Shown here piece by piece: positions 8,266 through 17,176 of a stretch of 64,000 nucleotides of DNA. Numbering within the stretch: position 1 is the stretch's first letter; each line of letters begins with the position of its first letter. A program made the translations under genes and the position numbers. Source of the stretch: an uncultured Acidobacteriia bacterium (GTDB lineage Bacteria; Acidobacteriota; Terriglobia; Bryobacterales; Bryobacteraceae); NCBI GenBank assembly GCA_903907865.1, contig CAIVPR010000126.1, positions 124,001 through 188,000 of the forward strand, written 5' to 3'. The notes beneath the pieces are model-generated. The model had not been told where the DNA came from. It was given only the letters and a program-made list of their open reading frames with translations, and ran no database searches.

Positions 8266-10635
8266 TCAGAATTGGATGGTGCGCCAGTCGTCGAACACCC
8301 TTCGGACGGCATCCACGGACGCTGGCGAGCCTGTGAACAGGTCCGTCGGGAATGGACTGCGACGCTCGATCTCGCCGTAAATCCAGCCAGCGCGGCCCGA
8401 ATTGAGGGCCAGTCCAGCCAAATATTGGAGTCTGAGGCTGCGGTCGCGGTTGATTTGGGCGTTCTTGAGCCAGCCGCGTAAGTCGGAGGTGCGGGAGGCG
8501 TAGGTGCCGAGCAGGTCCGACGCTCCGCGCCAGCCGGTGGAGCGCAGGGATTCGGCCAAACGCGGCGAGGCCTGGATGCGGGACTCCACTGCATCCACAT
8601 CAATATGGATGGGGCCGGTGGAGCCCATCAGGACAACGTCGTAGCCCTGGTCGAAGAGGTCGTAGTTGCCCCAAACGATGGAATCGGGGAAGACCTCCAT
8701 AAAGGTTGCGATCTCGCTCTGGACGGTTGCGAGGTCGCTTTCGTAGAGGGGTACCCACTGGGTGGCGATGCCGCCGGGGTTCAAGTGGGCCCGCACCATC
8801 TCGAAATACTCCTTTGTATAGAGGGTTGCGGCGCCCTTGACCCAGGGGTGGATGGGGTCGGAGGTGATGATGTCGTAGGTGTTGCGGGTGGTGAGGACGT
8901 GGTGGCGGGCGTCGTCGATCACGATGCTGGTGCGGGGATCGCGCATGACGCCGTGGTTCTCCGGCGCGAAGAAGCGGGCGGTGGCGGGCGGGATCAGCGG
9001 CTCGATTTCGCAGATGCGGATGCGCTCAATCTCCGGGTGGACCACGAAGGAGCCTGCCGTGACCCCTGCCCCGCACCCCACGACCAGCGCCGACTTCGGA
9101 TTCGGATGAATCAGGGCGGGCATGTGGCCAAGCAGGCGCTGTACCTTCATGTCGAAGGGGCTGTTGGAGGCCTCACGCTTCCCGGCGACATGGAAGTAGC
9201 GGCGACCGTCGACCCATTGGGTGTACGCGATGGAGGAATTGACGCCCTCGGCGGCGTAGAGATTCTTCCATGGGCCGACCTCGACGGACATCCTCCGTCC
9301 GAAAGCCAGTAGTTGCCAGGGAACCTGGGGAACCGCCCAAGCCGCGGCCAAGGTTGCGAAAACCACGGCGGCGGCCGCGCGGCTTCGCGTGCCGAAGGCA
9401 GACAAGGCGGCGACTCCCGAAATGACCACCAACAGCCGCTCGGCATTGCCGGAGCCGACCGATCCCACGACGAACACGCTGAACGCGACGGCGCCGAGGA
9501 TCGCCCCGAACGTGTTGGCTGCGTAGGTTGCGCCAACTGCCAACCCGGAATCGCCGCGTTCGTCGCGCAGTCCGCTGGCAAGGGCTAGAGGAAAGCTGGC
9601 ACCCCAGAGAAGCGCGGCGGGAAGGATCGCGACAAGGCATTGTGCAAGGTCGACCGCGAAACCTGCCCTGACGCTGGAGGTCGGGGCCAGATCCTTGCCC
9701 CAATATGGCAGCACATTGGAGACCATCCACGCGCCCCAGCACAGGGCGGGAATCAGGCCTGCTTGCGTCCATGCGAGGGCGGTACGGCTGTCGCCGGATG
9801 TCCTGACCCGTCGGCTGGCGACCGCACTGCCGATGCCGAGTCCAACCAGGAAGACGGCAAGGATGATCGAGAAGGTGTAGGTGGTGGGGCCGATGCTGAG
9901 GGCGAGAAGGCGGGTCCACACGACCTCCGCCCCCAAGGCCGTCAGACCGGAGAGGCCGATCGCGATCAGGACGGGAACCGGGATGGAACGCCGCTCATCT
10001 TCGTCAGGCGCTGTGGCTGACGGGAGTCTTCGACTGGCTAAAAACGCCAGCAGGGCGGCAGCGAAATTGAGTCCGACGGCGACGTGTCCGGCGACGTCCT
10101 TATCGAAGATGCGGAGGAGCCAAAACCCCGCACCCAGGCAGCCAAGGACTCCGCCAAGCAGATTGGCCGCGTAGAGCGCGCCGCATCGGGCCGCTCCGAC
10201 ATGCGTGGAAATCGCCGGGAGCGTGGCCCCCATGATCGCGGTTGGGGGCAGAAGGCAGATGGCGCATACCAGCGCTCTGAGTCCGAGGTTCCAGGAGCCG
10301 TCCGTCGCGGCCTGAATGTAGAAATGTTGGACCAAGGGGAGGACCAGCGGCACCGCGATCCCCATCAATCCTGCAAGAAGTTCCAGCGTTGCGTACACGA
10401 GGACCGGATTGCGGGAGGCACCAACCACGCGCGGGAGTGCCAGGCTGCCGAGGCACATTCCGGCCATGAACGTCCCGAGGAGGACGGCCATCGACGCCGC
10501 AGTGGAACCGAGCACCAGCTCCAGCATCTGCAGCCAGACGACCTCGTAGATCAGCGCTGCGCAGCCGCTGGCGGCGAAGAGGACGAACAGGACGCGCGGA
10601 GTTCGAGGTAGCGTGTTCACGGGCTTCCGAATCAT
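8266..10635 (-). CDS. Fused MFS-type membrane protein / spermidine synthase-like protein
   Basis: A 789-residue protein. The N-terminal half has many membrane helices, starting 'VLFVLFAASGCAALIYEVVW', the typical opening of fused MFS/spermidine-synthase proteins, and includes 'PPTAIMGATLPAIS'. The C-terminal part (from about residue 450) is a Rossmann methyltransferase-like fold of the spermidine synthase family: 'KSALVVGCGAGVTAGSFVVHPEIERIRICEIEP' and 'DARHHVLTTRNTYDIITSDPIHPW'. No substrate can be assigned, and true polyamine synthesis is doubtful because these fusions are poorly characterised. The gene is divergent from lexA, with about 80 bp between starts. Confidence 0.8.
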   Translation of the reverse strand: MIRKPVNTLPRTPRVLFVLFAASGCAALIYEVVWLQMLELVLGSTAASMAVLLGTFMAGMCLGSLALPRVVGASRNPVLVYATLELLAGLMGIAVPLVLPLVQHFYIQAATDGSWNLGLRALVCAICLLPPTAIMGATLPAISTHVGAARCGALYAANLLGGVLGCLGAGFWLLRIFDKDVAGHVAVGLNFAAALLAFLASRRLPSATAPDEDERRSIPVPVLIAIGLSGLTALGAEVVWTRLLALSIGPTTYTFSIILAVFLVGLGIGSAVASRRVRTSGDSRTALAWTQAGLIPALCWGAWMVSNVLPYWGKDLAPTSSVRAGFAVDLAQCLVAILPAALLWGASFPLALASGLRDERGDSGLAVGATYAANTFGAILGAVAFSVFVVGSVGSGNAERLLVVISGVAALSAFGTRSRAAAAVVFATLAAAWAVPQVPWQLLAFGRRMSVEVGPWKNLYAAEGVNSSIAYTQWVDGRRYFHVAGKREASNSPFDMKVQRLLGHMPALIHPNPKSALVVGCGAGVTAGSFVVHPEIERIRICEIEPLIPPATARFFAPENHGVMRDPRTSIVIDDARHHVLTTRNTYDIITSDPIHPWVKGAATLYTKEYFEMVRAHLNPGGIATQWVPLYESDLATVQSEIATFMEVFPDSIVWGNYDLFDQGYDVVLMGSTGPIHIDVDAVESRIQASPRLAESLRSTGWRGASDLLGTYASRTSDLRGWLKNAQINRDRSLRLQYLAGLALNSGRAGWIYGEIERRSPFPTDLFTGSPASVDAVRRVFDDWRTIQF

Positions 10636-10717
10636 ATAACGCCGGGGGGCGTCTTGTTGCAGTCGGCGAAATTTTCCACTTGCTTTTCTCCTTTTGTTCG
10701 CCTACGATGGTAGGGAA

Positions 10718-11341
10718 ATGCCCTTGACGCCGCGACAGCAAGAAGTAATCCGGTTCATTGCCGGCTACCAGGTGGACTACGGTCGTAGCCCCAGCTACGA
10801 CGAGATCGCGCGGGGGCTGAACCTCGCCTCGATAGCGACGGTGCACAAGCATATTTCGTCGCTGGAGAAGAAGGCATACCTTCGACGGTCGCCGAACCAG
10901 AGCCGCTCGATCGAAGTGGCACCAAAATTCCTGCAGGAAGAGCGCCGGACGAGGCCGACAAGGCCCTTGGAAGTCCCGTTGATGGGCACCATTGCCGCCG
11001 GGTCGCCTGTGGAAGCGTTCGAAGACAAGGCAACGCTAAGTTTCGGCGACTTCATCGGCAACAAGACGACTTATGCGCTGCGCGTGCGCGGATCGTCGAT
11101 GATAGACGACCATATCTGCGACGGAGACATGATCCTAGTGGAGAAAGTTGAGACCGCGAGGGACGGCGATACGGTCGTTGCACTGGTGGAGGGCACGGAC
11201 GCTACCTTGAAGCGCTACTATCGAGAGCCCGGAAACATGATTCGGCTGCAGCCGGCGAACTCCACGATGAGTCCGATCCGCGTGCCAGCCCAGGATGTGG
11301 CAATCCAGGGCCGGCTGCTCGCGGTGCTGCGGAAATACTAG
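10718..11341 (+). CDS. lexA: LexA repressor
   Basis: I start at the ATG at 10718 (MPLTPRQQEVIRFI), not the TTG at 10694 in the ORF track, because the family begins there; this gives 207 residues. The N-terminal winged helix-turn-helix spans about residues 1-65. The autocleavage site is A94-G95 ('GTIAAGSPVEA'). The catalytic dyad is S127 ('RGSSMIDDHI') and K165 ('DATLKRYY'). LexA represses SOS genes until RecA filaments trigger self-cleavage. Autoregulation is expected, but I could not identify a convincing operator in the short divergent region. Confidence 0.93.
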   Translation: MPLTPRQQEVIRFIAGYQVDYGRSPSYDEIARGLNLASIATVHKHISSLEKKAYLRRSPNQSRSIEVAPKFLQEERRTRPTRPLEVPLMGTIAAGSPVEAFEDKATLSFGDFIGNKTTYALRVRGSSMIDDHICDGDMILVEKVETARDGDTVVALVEGTDATLKRYYREPGNMIRLQPANSTMSPIRVPAQDVAIQGRLLAVLRKY

Positions 11342-11343
11342 GG

Positions 11344-11667
11344 CTATGCCGCCACGTACCGTTTGCGGTATTCGGCTTCCGCGCGGAACCAGTCTTCGAG
11401 TTCGCTGCCGCCTTGGAATCCGCGGGATTCCCAGTAGCCGTAGGCCAACGTGGCGATGAATTCTTCGGGATTGACGATGATCGTCTCGGCTGCGGCGACC
11501 GAGGCCGCGACGGGCGCGCTGGCCGAAACCTTGCTGTGCTTGGAGCTGGTGACGCGGGGAGTTTTTGTTGCGGTACGTGCGGTGGTGGTGGCTGCCGCGA
11601 CCTTTGGCTCGGCAATCTTGCTTGCCTTGGCGGGCTTGACGGTGGTTGTTTCTTTCTTGATGGGCAT
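11344..11667 (-). CDS. DUF2934 domain protein
   Basis: A 107-residue protein. The N-terminal two thirds is a low-complexity Lys/Ala/Thr/Ser-rich tail. The C-terminal 35 residues hold the DUF2934 motif 'IATLAYGYWESRGFQGGSELEDWFRAE'. The function of this domain is unknown. The gene has a strong ribosome binding site (GGAGGAG, 7 nt before the ATG) and an AT-rich upstream region, so it is probably well expressed. It is convergent with lexA, with only 2 bp between stops. Confidence 0.8.
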   Translation of the reverse strand: MPIKKETTTVKPAKASKIAEPKVAAATTTARTATKTPRVTSSKHSKVSASAPVAASVAAAETIIVNPEEFIATLAYGYWESRGFQGGSELEDWFRAEAEYRKRYVAA

Positions 11668-11717
11668 AATGATACTCCTCCATTATAAAACAGTGACCGT
11701 TACAAACAGACGAAAAA

Positions 11718-12191
11718 ATGTTTTATCCAACGCATAACTTCGCGCAAAATATAACCGCCGAGCTGGCCGTTAACCCCGACCTGTCGTTGGCGGTAGCCGT
11801 CGTTGGGTTGCTGGGAGTCTATGTGGAGTGCTGCGGTCCGGGCCGAATCTTGCCCGGTGTCCTGGGCTCTGCAATGTTGATCTTGGGGTGCTGGGGGCTG
11901 TCGCGGCATCCTTTGGCGTGGACGGGAATTTGCTTGCTGGGGGCATCTCTGGTTGTCACCTGGGGGTGTTCGGCGATTCCATCGCTCCAGGGGCTTGGAT
12001 TCGCGGGTGCAGTCCTCATGTACCGAGGCTTCGCGCAGTTGCTGGCTTCGCCGCCGCTGAACCCTTGGGGCGCACTGGCTGCAGCGGTTGCCATTCAGCC
12101 GATCACATCATTCCTGTTTTCGACAGCCCTGCGCGCGCGCCGCAATAAACTCAACGACACCGGCGGGCTCGCTAGACTGGAGGAATCATGA
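11718..12191 (+). CDS. NfeD-like membrane protein (transmembrane part only)
   Basis: A 157-residue protein with about four to five hydrophobic segments. The stretch 'VNPDLSLAVAVVGLLGVYVECCGPGRILPGVLG' resembles the membrane region of NfeD/ClpP-class proteins, in which an 'E..nPG.ilPGv.G' motif follows the first helix. Neither the protease domain nor the C-terminal OB fold of full NfeD proteins is present. The stop overlaps the next gene's start (ATGA), so it is coupled to the SPOR protein. No good ribosome binding site is visible at this ATG. The role is unknown. Confidence 0.55.
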   Translation: MFYPTHNFAQNITAELAVNPDLSLAVAVVGLLGVYVECCGPGRILPGVLGSAMLILGCWGLSRHPLAWTGICLLGASLVVTWGCSAIPSLQGLGFAGAVLMYRGFAQLLASPPLNPWGALAAAVAIQPITSFLFSTALRARRNKLNDTGGLARLEES

Positions 12192-12868
12192 GCCAAGGTG
12201 ACGGCGAGAAGGAACTAATTCTCGGCAACAAGCAACTGATCAGTCTGTTCTTTGTGGTGGTAGCGCTGTGCGGCGTGGTCTTCGCGATGGGCTATATGAT
12301 CGGGCGGAATTCGACCAAGCCGGCTTCGCCGATGGCCGACGGAACGACACCGCCGGCCTCGGATTCGGGCCAGCGAAAGCAGCCTGACGTCAAACGGGAG
12401 GATGCGGCTCAAACCGATCCGGGTCCGTCTACATCGGGTGAAACCACGCTGCAGACCCAACCGGCCCAGACGGCTGGGGATGGCCAGCCGGTTCCACAGA
12501 CGCCAGTCCCGGCAACGCTGCCACCGGCCCCCGAGCCCGAGAAGCCTGTGGCGGACAAGGCCAAGCCGACGGCCGAAGCGCCGCCCAAGGAGTACAAGAC
12601 TGCCACTTCTGCCGAGGGCGGGGTACGGCTCACGAAACCAATGGAGGGCACTTCTTTCTGGCAGGTGGCGGCCTACTCCAAGCGCACGGATGCTGACGGC
12701 CTGGTGGTGACACTGCAGGGAGCGAAACTGCCGGTGATCCTGTATCGCATGCCGGACGACCTCTACCACGTCCTGGTAGGGCCGTACCGGACAGCGGTCC
12801 CGCTCTCCGACGCCAAAACCCAGCTCAAAACGCTGGGCTTCGGGCAGCCGCTGTTGAAGAAATTCTAG
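12188..12868 (+). CDS. SPOR-domain membrane-anchored protein
   Basis: This 226-residue protein has a short cytoplasmic N-terminus, one membrane helix ('LISLFFVVVALCGVVFAMGYMIG', about residues 17-39), a long Pro/Thr/Ala-rich periplasmic linker (about 42-150) and a C-terminal SPOR domain ('FWQVAAYSKRTDADGLVVTLQG' to 'VLVGPYRTAVPLSDAKTQLKTLG'). SPOR domains bind denuded glycan strands of septal peptidoglycan, so a role in division or envelope remodelling is likely. The gene overlaps the upstream NfeD-like gene by 4 bp and is convergent with the exported isomerase gene. Confidence 0.85.
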   Translation: MSQGDGEKELILGNKQLISLFFVVVALCGVVFAMGYMIGRNSTKPASPMADGTTPPASDSGQRKQPDVKREDAAQTDPGPSTSGETTLQTQPAQTAGDGQPVPQTPVPATLPPAPEPEKPVADKAKPTAEAPPKEYKTATSAEGGVRLTKPMEGTSFWQVAAYSKRTDADGLVVTLQGAKLPVILYRMPDDLYHVLVGPYRTAVPLSDAKTQLKTLGFGQPLLKKF

Positions 12869-13764
12869 CTGGCGAAGATCTGGTCCATGCCGGCAGAGAT
12901 CGCCTTCATGCCTTCGAGCGAGTTCGACCCGTCCTGCTCGGCGATACCCCAGCCGGTGTAGCCGATCTCGTCCAGCGCGGCCATGACGGCGGGCCAGTCG
13001 TTGTCCCCGCTCAGGTAGGGAACGCGGAATCCGGCGTAGGGCCCTTCCTTGTCGCGCTTCTTCCGGCTGTACTCCTTGACGTGAACTTTGGCGATGCGCT
13101 TGCCCAGCACGCGTATCCACTGCTCGGGAAAACCGAAGTTCACGACATTGCCGATATCGAAGTGCCAGCCGACCCACGGGCTCTCGAACTCGTCGACGTA
13201 GCGCGCCGCTTCGAGGGGGCTGAGCAGGAACTGGTTCCAGACATTCTCGATGGCAATGCGGACACCAAGTTCCTTCGCCATCGGAATGGCCTTCCGGATT
13301 TCCACTTGGGACCGCTTGTAGGCGTCTGGGTAGGAGACCTGCTTGGTCACCGTGGCGGGAACCAGGAGCACCGACGTCGCACCGTAGGCCTTGGCGTCCT
13401 TCAAGGACTGCTCCAACCCTTCCAGCCCAGCCTTCCGCACAGCGGGATCAGGATCGGACAGCGTTTGCTTCCAGTGGGTGGAACAACAAACGCTGGCGGC
13501 CTTGAGTCCGGTGGCACCGAACGCGTCCAAGACCTCGCTCTGGGACATGTGGCTCATCGGCTCGATGCCCTCGAAGCCCGCAGCCTTCACGGCTTTGAAC
13601 TTCTCAAGCACCGAGGCGTCCTTCCTGTCGCCCAACGAAACAGTGCCATACATGATGGCTTTGTGCAGGTCTCGGGTCTTGCCGAAGGCTGTCGGGACAA
13701 GCGCGGCACCGGCTGCGGCGTAACCGGTTACGTTAAGGAATTTGCGGCGGTTCACAACGATCAT
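12865..13764 (-). CDS. Exported sugar phosphate isomerase/epimerase-like TIM-barrel protein
   Basis: The ORF-track frame extends to 14349, but that extension is a shadow of the opposite gene. The start at 13764 gives 299 residues with an N-terminal 'NRRKFLNVTGYAAAGAALVP', a Tat-type signal. The rest is an AP-endonuclease-2/xylose-isomerase-like barrel: 'KAAGFEGIEPMSHM', 'GVRIAIENVWNQF', 'VGWHFDIGNVVNFG', 'IAKVHVKEYSRKK' and 'GWGIAEQD', with the His, Asp and Glu residues expected for metal binding. The substrate is unknown. It is divergent from the Gfo/Idh/MocA gene with only 21 bp between start codons, so the promoters must lie inside the neighbouring coding sequences or be shared. Confidence 0.82.
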   Translation of the reverse strand: MIVVNRRKFLNVTGYAAAGAALVPTAFGKTRDLHKAIMYGTVSLGDRKDASVLEKFKAVKAAGFEGIEPMSHMSQSEVLDAFGATGLKAASVCCSTHWKQTLSDPDPAVRKAGLEGLEQSLKDAKAYGATSVLLVPATVTKQVSYPDAYKRSQVEIRKAIPMAKELGVRIAIENVWNQFLLSPLEAARYVDEFESPWVGWHFDIGNVVNFGFPEQWIRVLGKRIAKVHVKEYSRKKRDKEGPYAGFRVPYLSGDNDWPAVMAALDEIGYTGWGIAEQDGSNSLEGMKAISAGMDQIFAS

Positions 13765-13785
13765 GATATCCGATAGAATGACCTC

Positions 13786-15114
13786 ATGAGCACGGCATTC
13801 AACCCATCGACCTCCTCCCGCCGCGATTTCTTCCTCGGCGGCGCTGCCACGACAGCCGCATTGGTGACGGCTCCCGCCATCTTGAAAGGAGCTCCCGCCG
13901 GCGAGGCCATCAAGGTCGGCCTCGTGGGGTGCGGTGGACGCGGCACCGGTGCCGCCAACCAGGCACTTCGGGCTGACGACTACTCGGTCTTGACGGCGGT
14001 TGCCGACGTCTCCCAGGATGCCATTGACGCCTGTCTGTCGACCCTGAACAGGCAACAAGGAGCGAAGGCGTCGACCAAGGTGGCTGTTGAGAAGTCGAAG
14101 CAGTTCGTCGGGCTGGATGCGTTTGAAAGACTGATCGGCTCCGGCGTCGATGTCGTGATCCTTGCCACGCCTCCCGGCTTCCGCCCGTATCACCTGCGCG
14201 CATGCATCGAGGCGAACAAGAACGTATTCTGCGAGAAGCCTGTCGCGACCGACGCCCCGGGGATCCGCCACGTGCTCGAGACCGTCAAAATGGCGAAGGC
14301 GAAGAATCTGAACTTGGTGTCGGGCTTCTGTTGGCGCTACGCCAACCACATCGTGGACACCTTCGACCAGATGCAGAATAAGGGCGCGATCGGCGACTTG
14401 ATCGCCTACTATGCGACCTACTACACCAACCCGGTGAAGCCGATGCCGCCTGCCAACACCCGTCCGGCGGGCATGAGCGACATCGAGTGGCAGATCAAGA
14501 ACTGGTACAACTTCTCGTGGCTATGCGGCGACAGCTTGGTCGAGCAGGCCGTGCACTCGGTCGACAAGGTCGCATGGGCGATGCACGACCAGCCGCCGGT
14601 GAGCTGCGTCGGCGTCGGCGGTCGCCAGATTCCGGCCGAGGGCGGCAACATCTTCGACCACTTCGAAGTGAACTACATCTACCCGAACGGCGTGCGCGCA
14701 TTCGTGGCCAACCGCCAGAGTGAGGGCTGCTACAACGAGAATTCGGACTACATCCTCGGCACGGACGGCGTTTGCACCATTGGACGCGGGCCGAATCCGC
14801 GCATCACGACGCGCGGGGCCAATCCGAAGACCAAATGGACCTTCGAGGGCCAGAAGTACGACATGTACCAGAAGGAGCATGACGAACTCTTCGCCGCGCT
14901 GCGCAAGGGCACGCCGATCAACAACGGCGAGCGCATGACGACCTCGACGCTGCTGGCGCTGATGGGTCGCATGGCGGCCTACACCGGACAGCAGATCACG
15001 TGGGAGCAGGCGCTGAATTCGCAGGAGAGGCTCGGTCCGACGATGCCAATCGACTGGAACGCGAGTTTCAAACCATCGGGGATGCCGTTGCCTGGGGTTA
15101 CGAAGTTCCTGTGA
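13786..15114 (+). CDS. Tat-exported Gfo/Idh/MocA family oxidoreductase
   Basis: A 442-residue protein beginning with a Tat signal ('SSRRDFFLGGAATTAALVTAPA'). A Rossmann domain follows with the nucleotide-binding motif 'IKVGLVGCGGRGTGA' and the family's 'CEKPVATDAPGIRHVLE' (the conserved E-K-P). The C-terminal alpha/beta domain carries 'YNFSWLCGDSLVEQAVHSVDKVAWAM', where the conserved His is expected. Such proteins oxidise or epimerise sugars with NAD(P); exported ones are assumed to carry a tightly bound cofactor folded in before Tat export. The stop overlaps the next gene (GTGA), so it is coupled to the cytochrome c/FGE protein. Confidence 0.88.
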   Translation: MSTAFNPSTSSRRDFFLGGAATTAALVTAPAILKGAPAGEAIKVGLVGCGGRGTGAANQALRADDYSVLTAVADVSQDAIDACLSTLNRQQGAKASTKVAVEKSKQFVGLDAFERLIGSGVDVVILATPPGFRPYHLRACIEANKNVFCEKPVATDAPGIRHVLETVKMAKAKNLNLVSGFCWRYANHIVDTFDQMQNKGAIGDLIAYYATYYTNPVKPMPPANTRPAGMSDIEWQIKNWYNFSWLCGDSLVEQAVHSVDKVAWAMHDQPPVSCVGVGGRQIPAEGGNIFDHFEVNYIYPNGVRAFVANRQSEGCYNENSDYILGTDGVCTIGRGPNPRITTRGANPKTKWTFEGQKYDMYQKEHDELFAALRKGTPINNGERMTTSTLLALMGRMAAYTGQQITWEQALNSQERLGPTMPIDWNASFKPSGMPLPGVTKFL

Positions 15115-16361
15115 GAGTCTTCCCTGCCCTTCTAGTACTGGCGACGGCTGCCCACGCAGCCGTCGATTTCACTAAAGACGTCCAGCCCATCCTCGAACAG
15201 AACTGCACCGGGTGCCATGGCGGCATCAAGCAGTTGGGCGGGATTCGTCTCGACGGGGCGAACGGCTTCGAGCGAGCCAAGCCCGAGGTGGTACTGGCGT
15301 CAGTTGAATCCGGGCGCATGCCCCCCGGAGAACGGGTGACGCCCGCGGAGCAGGCCGCGCTCCGCACCTGGGTACTGGCGGGCGCGAAATGGCCTGCGAG
15401 CGTGGTGATTGCGACGGGTGGCGCGGGGGCGGGCGGGGCCGACAATCTCGCGCTGGTCCGGCGCATCCGGGCCAAGATCGCCGACCCGGGTCCGGCCTCG
15501 GCGATGAAGCCGTATTCAACCGTGGTCCCAGGCACCAACGTCTCGTTCGACATGGTCCCGATCCCGGCCGGGCAGTTCCAAATGGGCGGATCGGGGAAGG
15601 GCGAAGGCCCGGTGCACCCGATGAAGGTCGAGCCGTTCTGGATGTCGGCCCGCGAGGTGACCTGGGACGAATATCGGCTGTTCATGTTTGCCAAGCAGTC
15701 CGGTGAGACCACGAAGGATGACCGGGTCGACGGCGTCAGCCGACCGACACGTCCCTACGTCGAGATGAGTTTCGGCATGGGGATCAACGGGTTTCCGGCG
15801 ATCAGCATGACCCAACACGCCGCCAATAAGTACGCCGAATGGCTGTCGGCCAAGACCGGCCAGTACTATCGGCTACCGACCGAGGCTGAATGGGAATACG
15901 CCTGCCGTGCCGGGTCGACGACCGTGTACCCGTGGGGCGACGACCCGTCGAAGGTAGGCGAGTACGCGTGGTTTGACGGCAACTCCGACGGCAAATATCA
16001 GAAGGTGGGGGCGAAGAAGCCCAATGCCTGGGGCCTCTACGACATGCTGGGGAACGTGATGGAGTGGACGCTGGACCAATACCGGCCCTACCCCGCAGAA
16101 CAGCCGTGGGCGAAATCGACCGAGCCATATCCCCATGCGGTGCGCGGGGGCGGATGGGCCGACGTGGCGGAAAAGTGCACATGCTCGGCGCGGGTGCAGT
16201 CAGACGCGTCTTGGAAGCAGCAGGACCCACAGCTACCCAAGAGCATCTGGTACCTGACAGATGCGCAATGGCTGGGCTTCCGGCTGGTCCGCCCGCTGAA
16301 GACGGCCAGCCCGGAAGAAATGTACGCGGCTTGGAACAACGGAGTGGAGCGCGACCGCTAG
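15111..16361 (+). CDS. Cytochrome c / formylglycine-generating-enzyme-fold fusion, exported
   Basis: I start at the GTG at 15111, which overlaps the previous TGA by 4 bp, giving 416 residues with a signal peptide (about 1-17, ending AHA). The N-terminal domain is a Planctomycete-type cytochrome c with one heme site, CTGCH at residues 32-36, and 'SGRMPPGERVTPAEQ' carrying a candidate Met ligand. From about residue 145 an FGE/SUMF1-fold domain runs to the end ('DMVPIPAGQFQMGG', 'YRLPTEAEWEYACRAGS', 'VRGGGWADVAEKCTCSARVQS', 'WLGFRLVRP'). The two-cysteine catalytic arrangement of true FGE is not clearly conserved, so this may be a non-enzymatic or divergent member. Context suggests it works with the exported oxidoreductase upstream. 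Confidence 0.83.
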   Translation: MRVFPALLVLATAAHAAVDFTKDVQPILEQNCTGCHGGIKQLGGIRLDGANGFERAKPEVVLASVESGRMPPGERVTPAEQAALRTWVLAGAKWPASVVIATGGAGAGGADNLALVRRIRAKIADPGPASAMKPYSTVVPGTNVSFDMVPIPAGQFQMGGSGKGEGPVHPMKVEPFWMSAREVTWDEYRLFMFAKQSGETTKDDRVDGVSRPTRPYVEMSFGMGINGFPAISMTQHAANKYAEWLSAKTGQYYRLPTEAEWEYACRAGSTTVYPWGDDPSKVGEYAWFDGNSDGKYQKVGAKKPNAWGLYDMLGNVMEWTLDQYRPYPAEQPWAKSTEPYPHAVRGGGWADVAEKCTCSARVQSDASWKQQDPQLPKSIWYLTDAQWLGFRLVRPLKTASPEEMYAAWNNGVERDR

Positions 16362-17110
16362 TTCCGGTCGTCCCGCAGCTTCGAGAGCAGCCGGATCATT
16401 TCCAGATACAGCCAGATCAGGGTGACCATGAGGCCGAACGCGCCGTACCATTCCATGTACTTGGGAGCCCCGCGATAGGCGGCGTCTTCGATGAAGGCGA
16501 AGTCGAGGATCAGGTTCATCGCTGCCACCACGACTACCACTAGGCTGAACAGGATTCCGATGGGGCCGCTGCCGAAGATTCCCGGAATGTGGACGCCGAA
16601 GATGCCGAGCAGCATGTTGGCGAAATAGACGAGCGCGATGCCACCGGTCGCGGCCACGATCCCCATCGTCAACTTCTCGCTGGCCTTGATGATGCCCATC
16701 CGATAGGCCAATAGCAGGCAGAAGCAGGTGCCGAAGGTGAGCGACACGGCCTGAATCGCGATGCCGGGAAACCGGTATTCCATGGTGGCCGAGATGCCGC
16801 CGAGCGCGAGCCCTTCGAACAACGCGTAAATCGGCGCGGTCACTGCCGACCACTCCTTCTTGAAGATCGTGACCATCGCGGAGATGAAGCCGCCGACCAG
16901 GCCGATCATCATGAAGCCGCTGACGTTCGCGGTTTCCGGATTGTCGAAGAAGCGGCCCCACGTGTAGGCCGCAGTCAGAAGGACCAGCAGCATGAGGATG
17001 CCCGCCTTGTTGGCTGTGCCGGCAATCGTCATCGTGTTGCCGTAGCCCGCAAACACAGCTGACGCTTCGAACGTCGACCCGAATACTGGATTGGAACTCT
17101 TGAGACGCAT
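16358..17110 (-). CDS. Bax inhibitor-1/YccA family membrane protein
   Basis: I take the ATG at 17110 (MRLKSSNPVFG); the ORF-track extension to 17503 reads through the neighbouring gene. The 250 residues contain about seven membrane helices, including 'AGILMLLVLLTAAYTWG', 'PIYALFEGLALGGISATME' and 'GPIGILFSLVVVVVAAMNLILDF', typical of YccA-like BI-1 proteins. E. coli YccA modulates the FtsH protease; other BI-1 members leak Ca2+ or H+. The role here is not known. It is convergent with the cytochrome c/FGE gene (stops overlap by 4 bp) and divergent from the DUF3237 gene. Confidence 0.88.
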   Translation of the reverse strand: MRLKSSNPVFGSTFEASAVFAGYGNTMTIAGTANKAGILMLLVLLTAAYTWGRFFDNPETANVSGFMMIGLVGGFISAMVTIFKKEWSAVTAPIYALFEGLALGGISATMEYRFPGIAIQAVSLTFGTCFCLLLAYRMGIIKASEKLTMGIVAATGGIALVYFANMLLGIFGVHIPGIFGSGPIGILFSLVVVVVAAMNLILDFAFIEDAAYRGAPKYMEWYGAFGLMVTLIWLYLEMIRLLSKLRDDRN

Positions 17111-17176
17111 AGTTGTTAGATGTCCAATTTCATGATAGGTCACAATTGATGGCACCGGGCAAGCGATGATGGTTGT

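Noticed and set aside
10636-10717. LexA operator in the lexA promoter
   Set aside because: Words such as ttgttcgcc were noted, but no clear palindrome or direct repeat fits a known LexA box.
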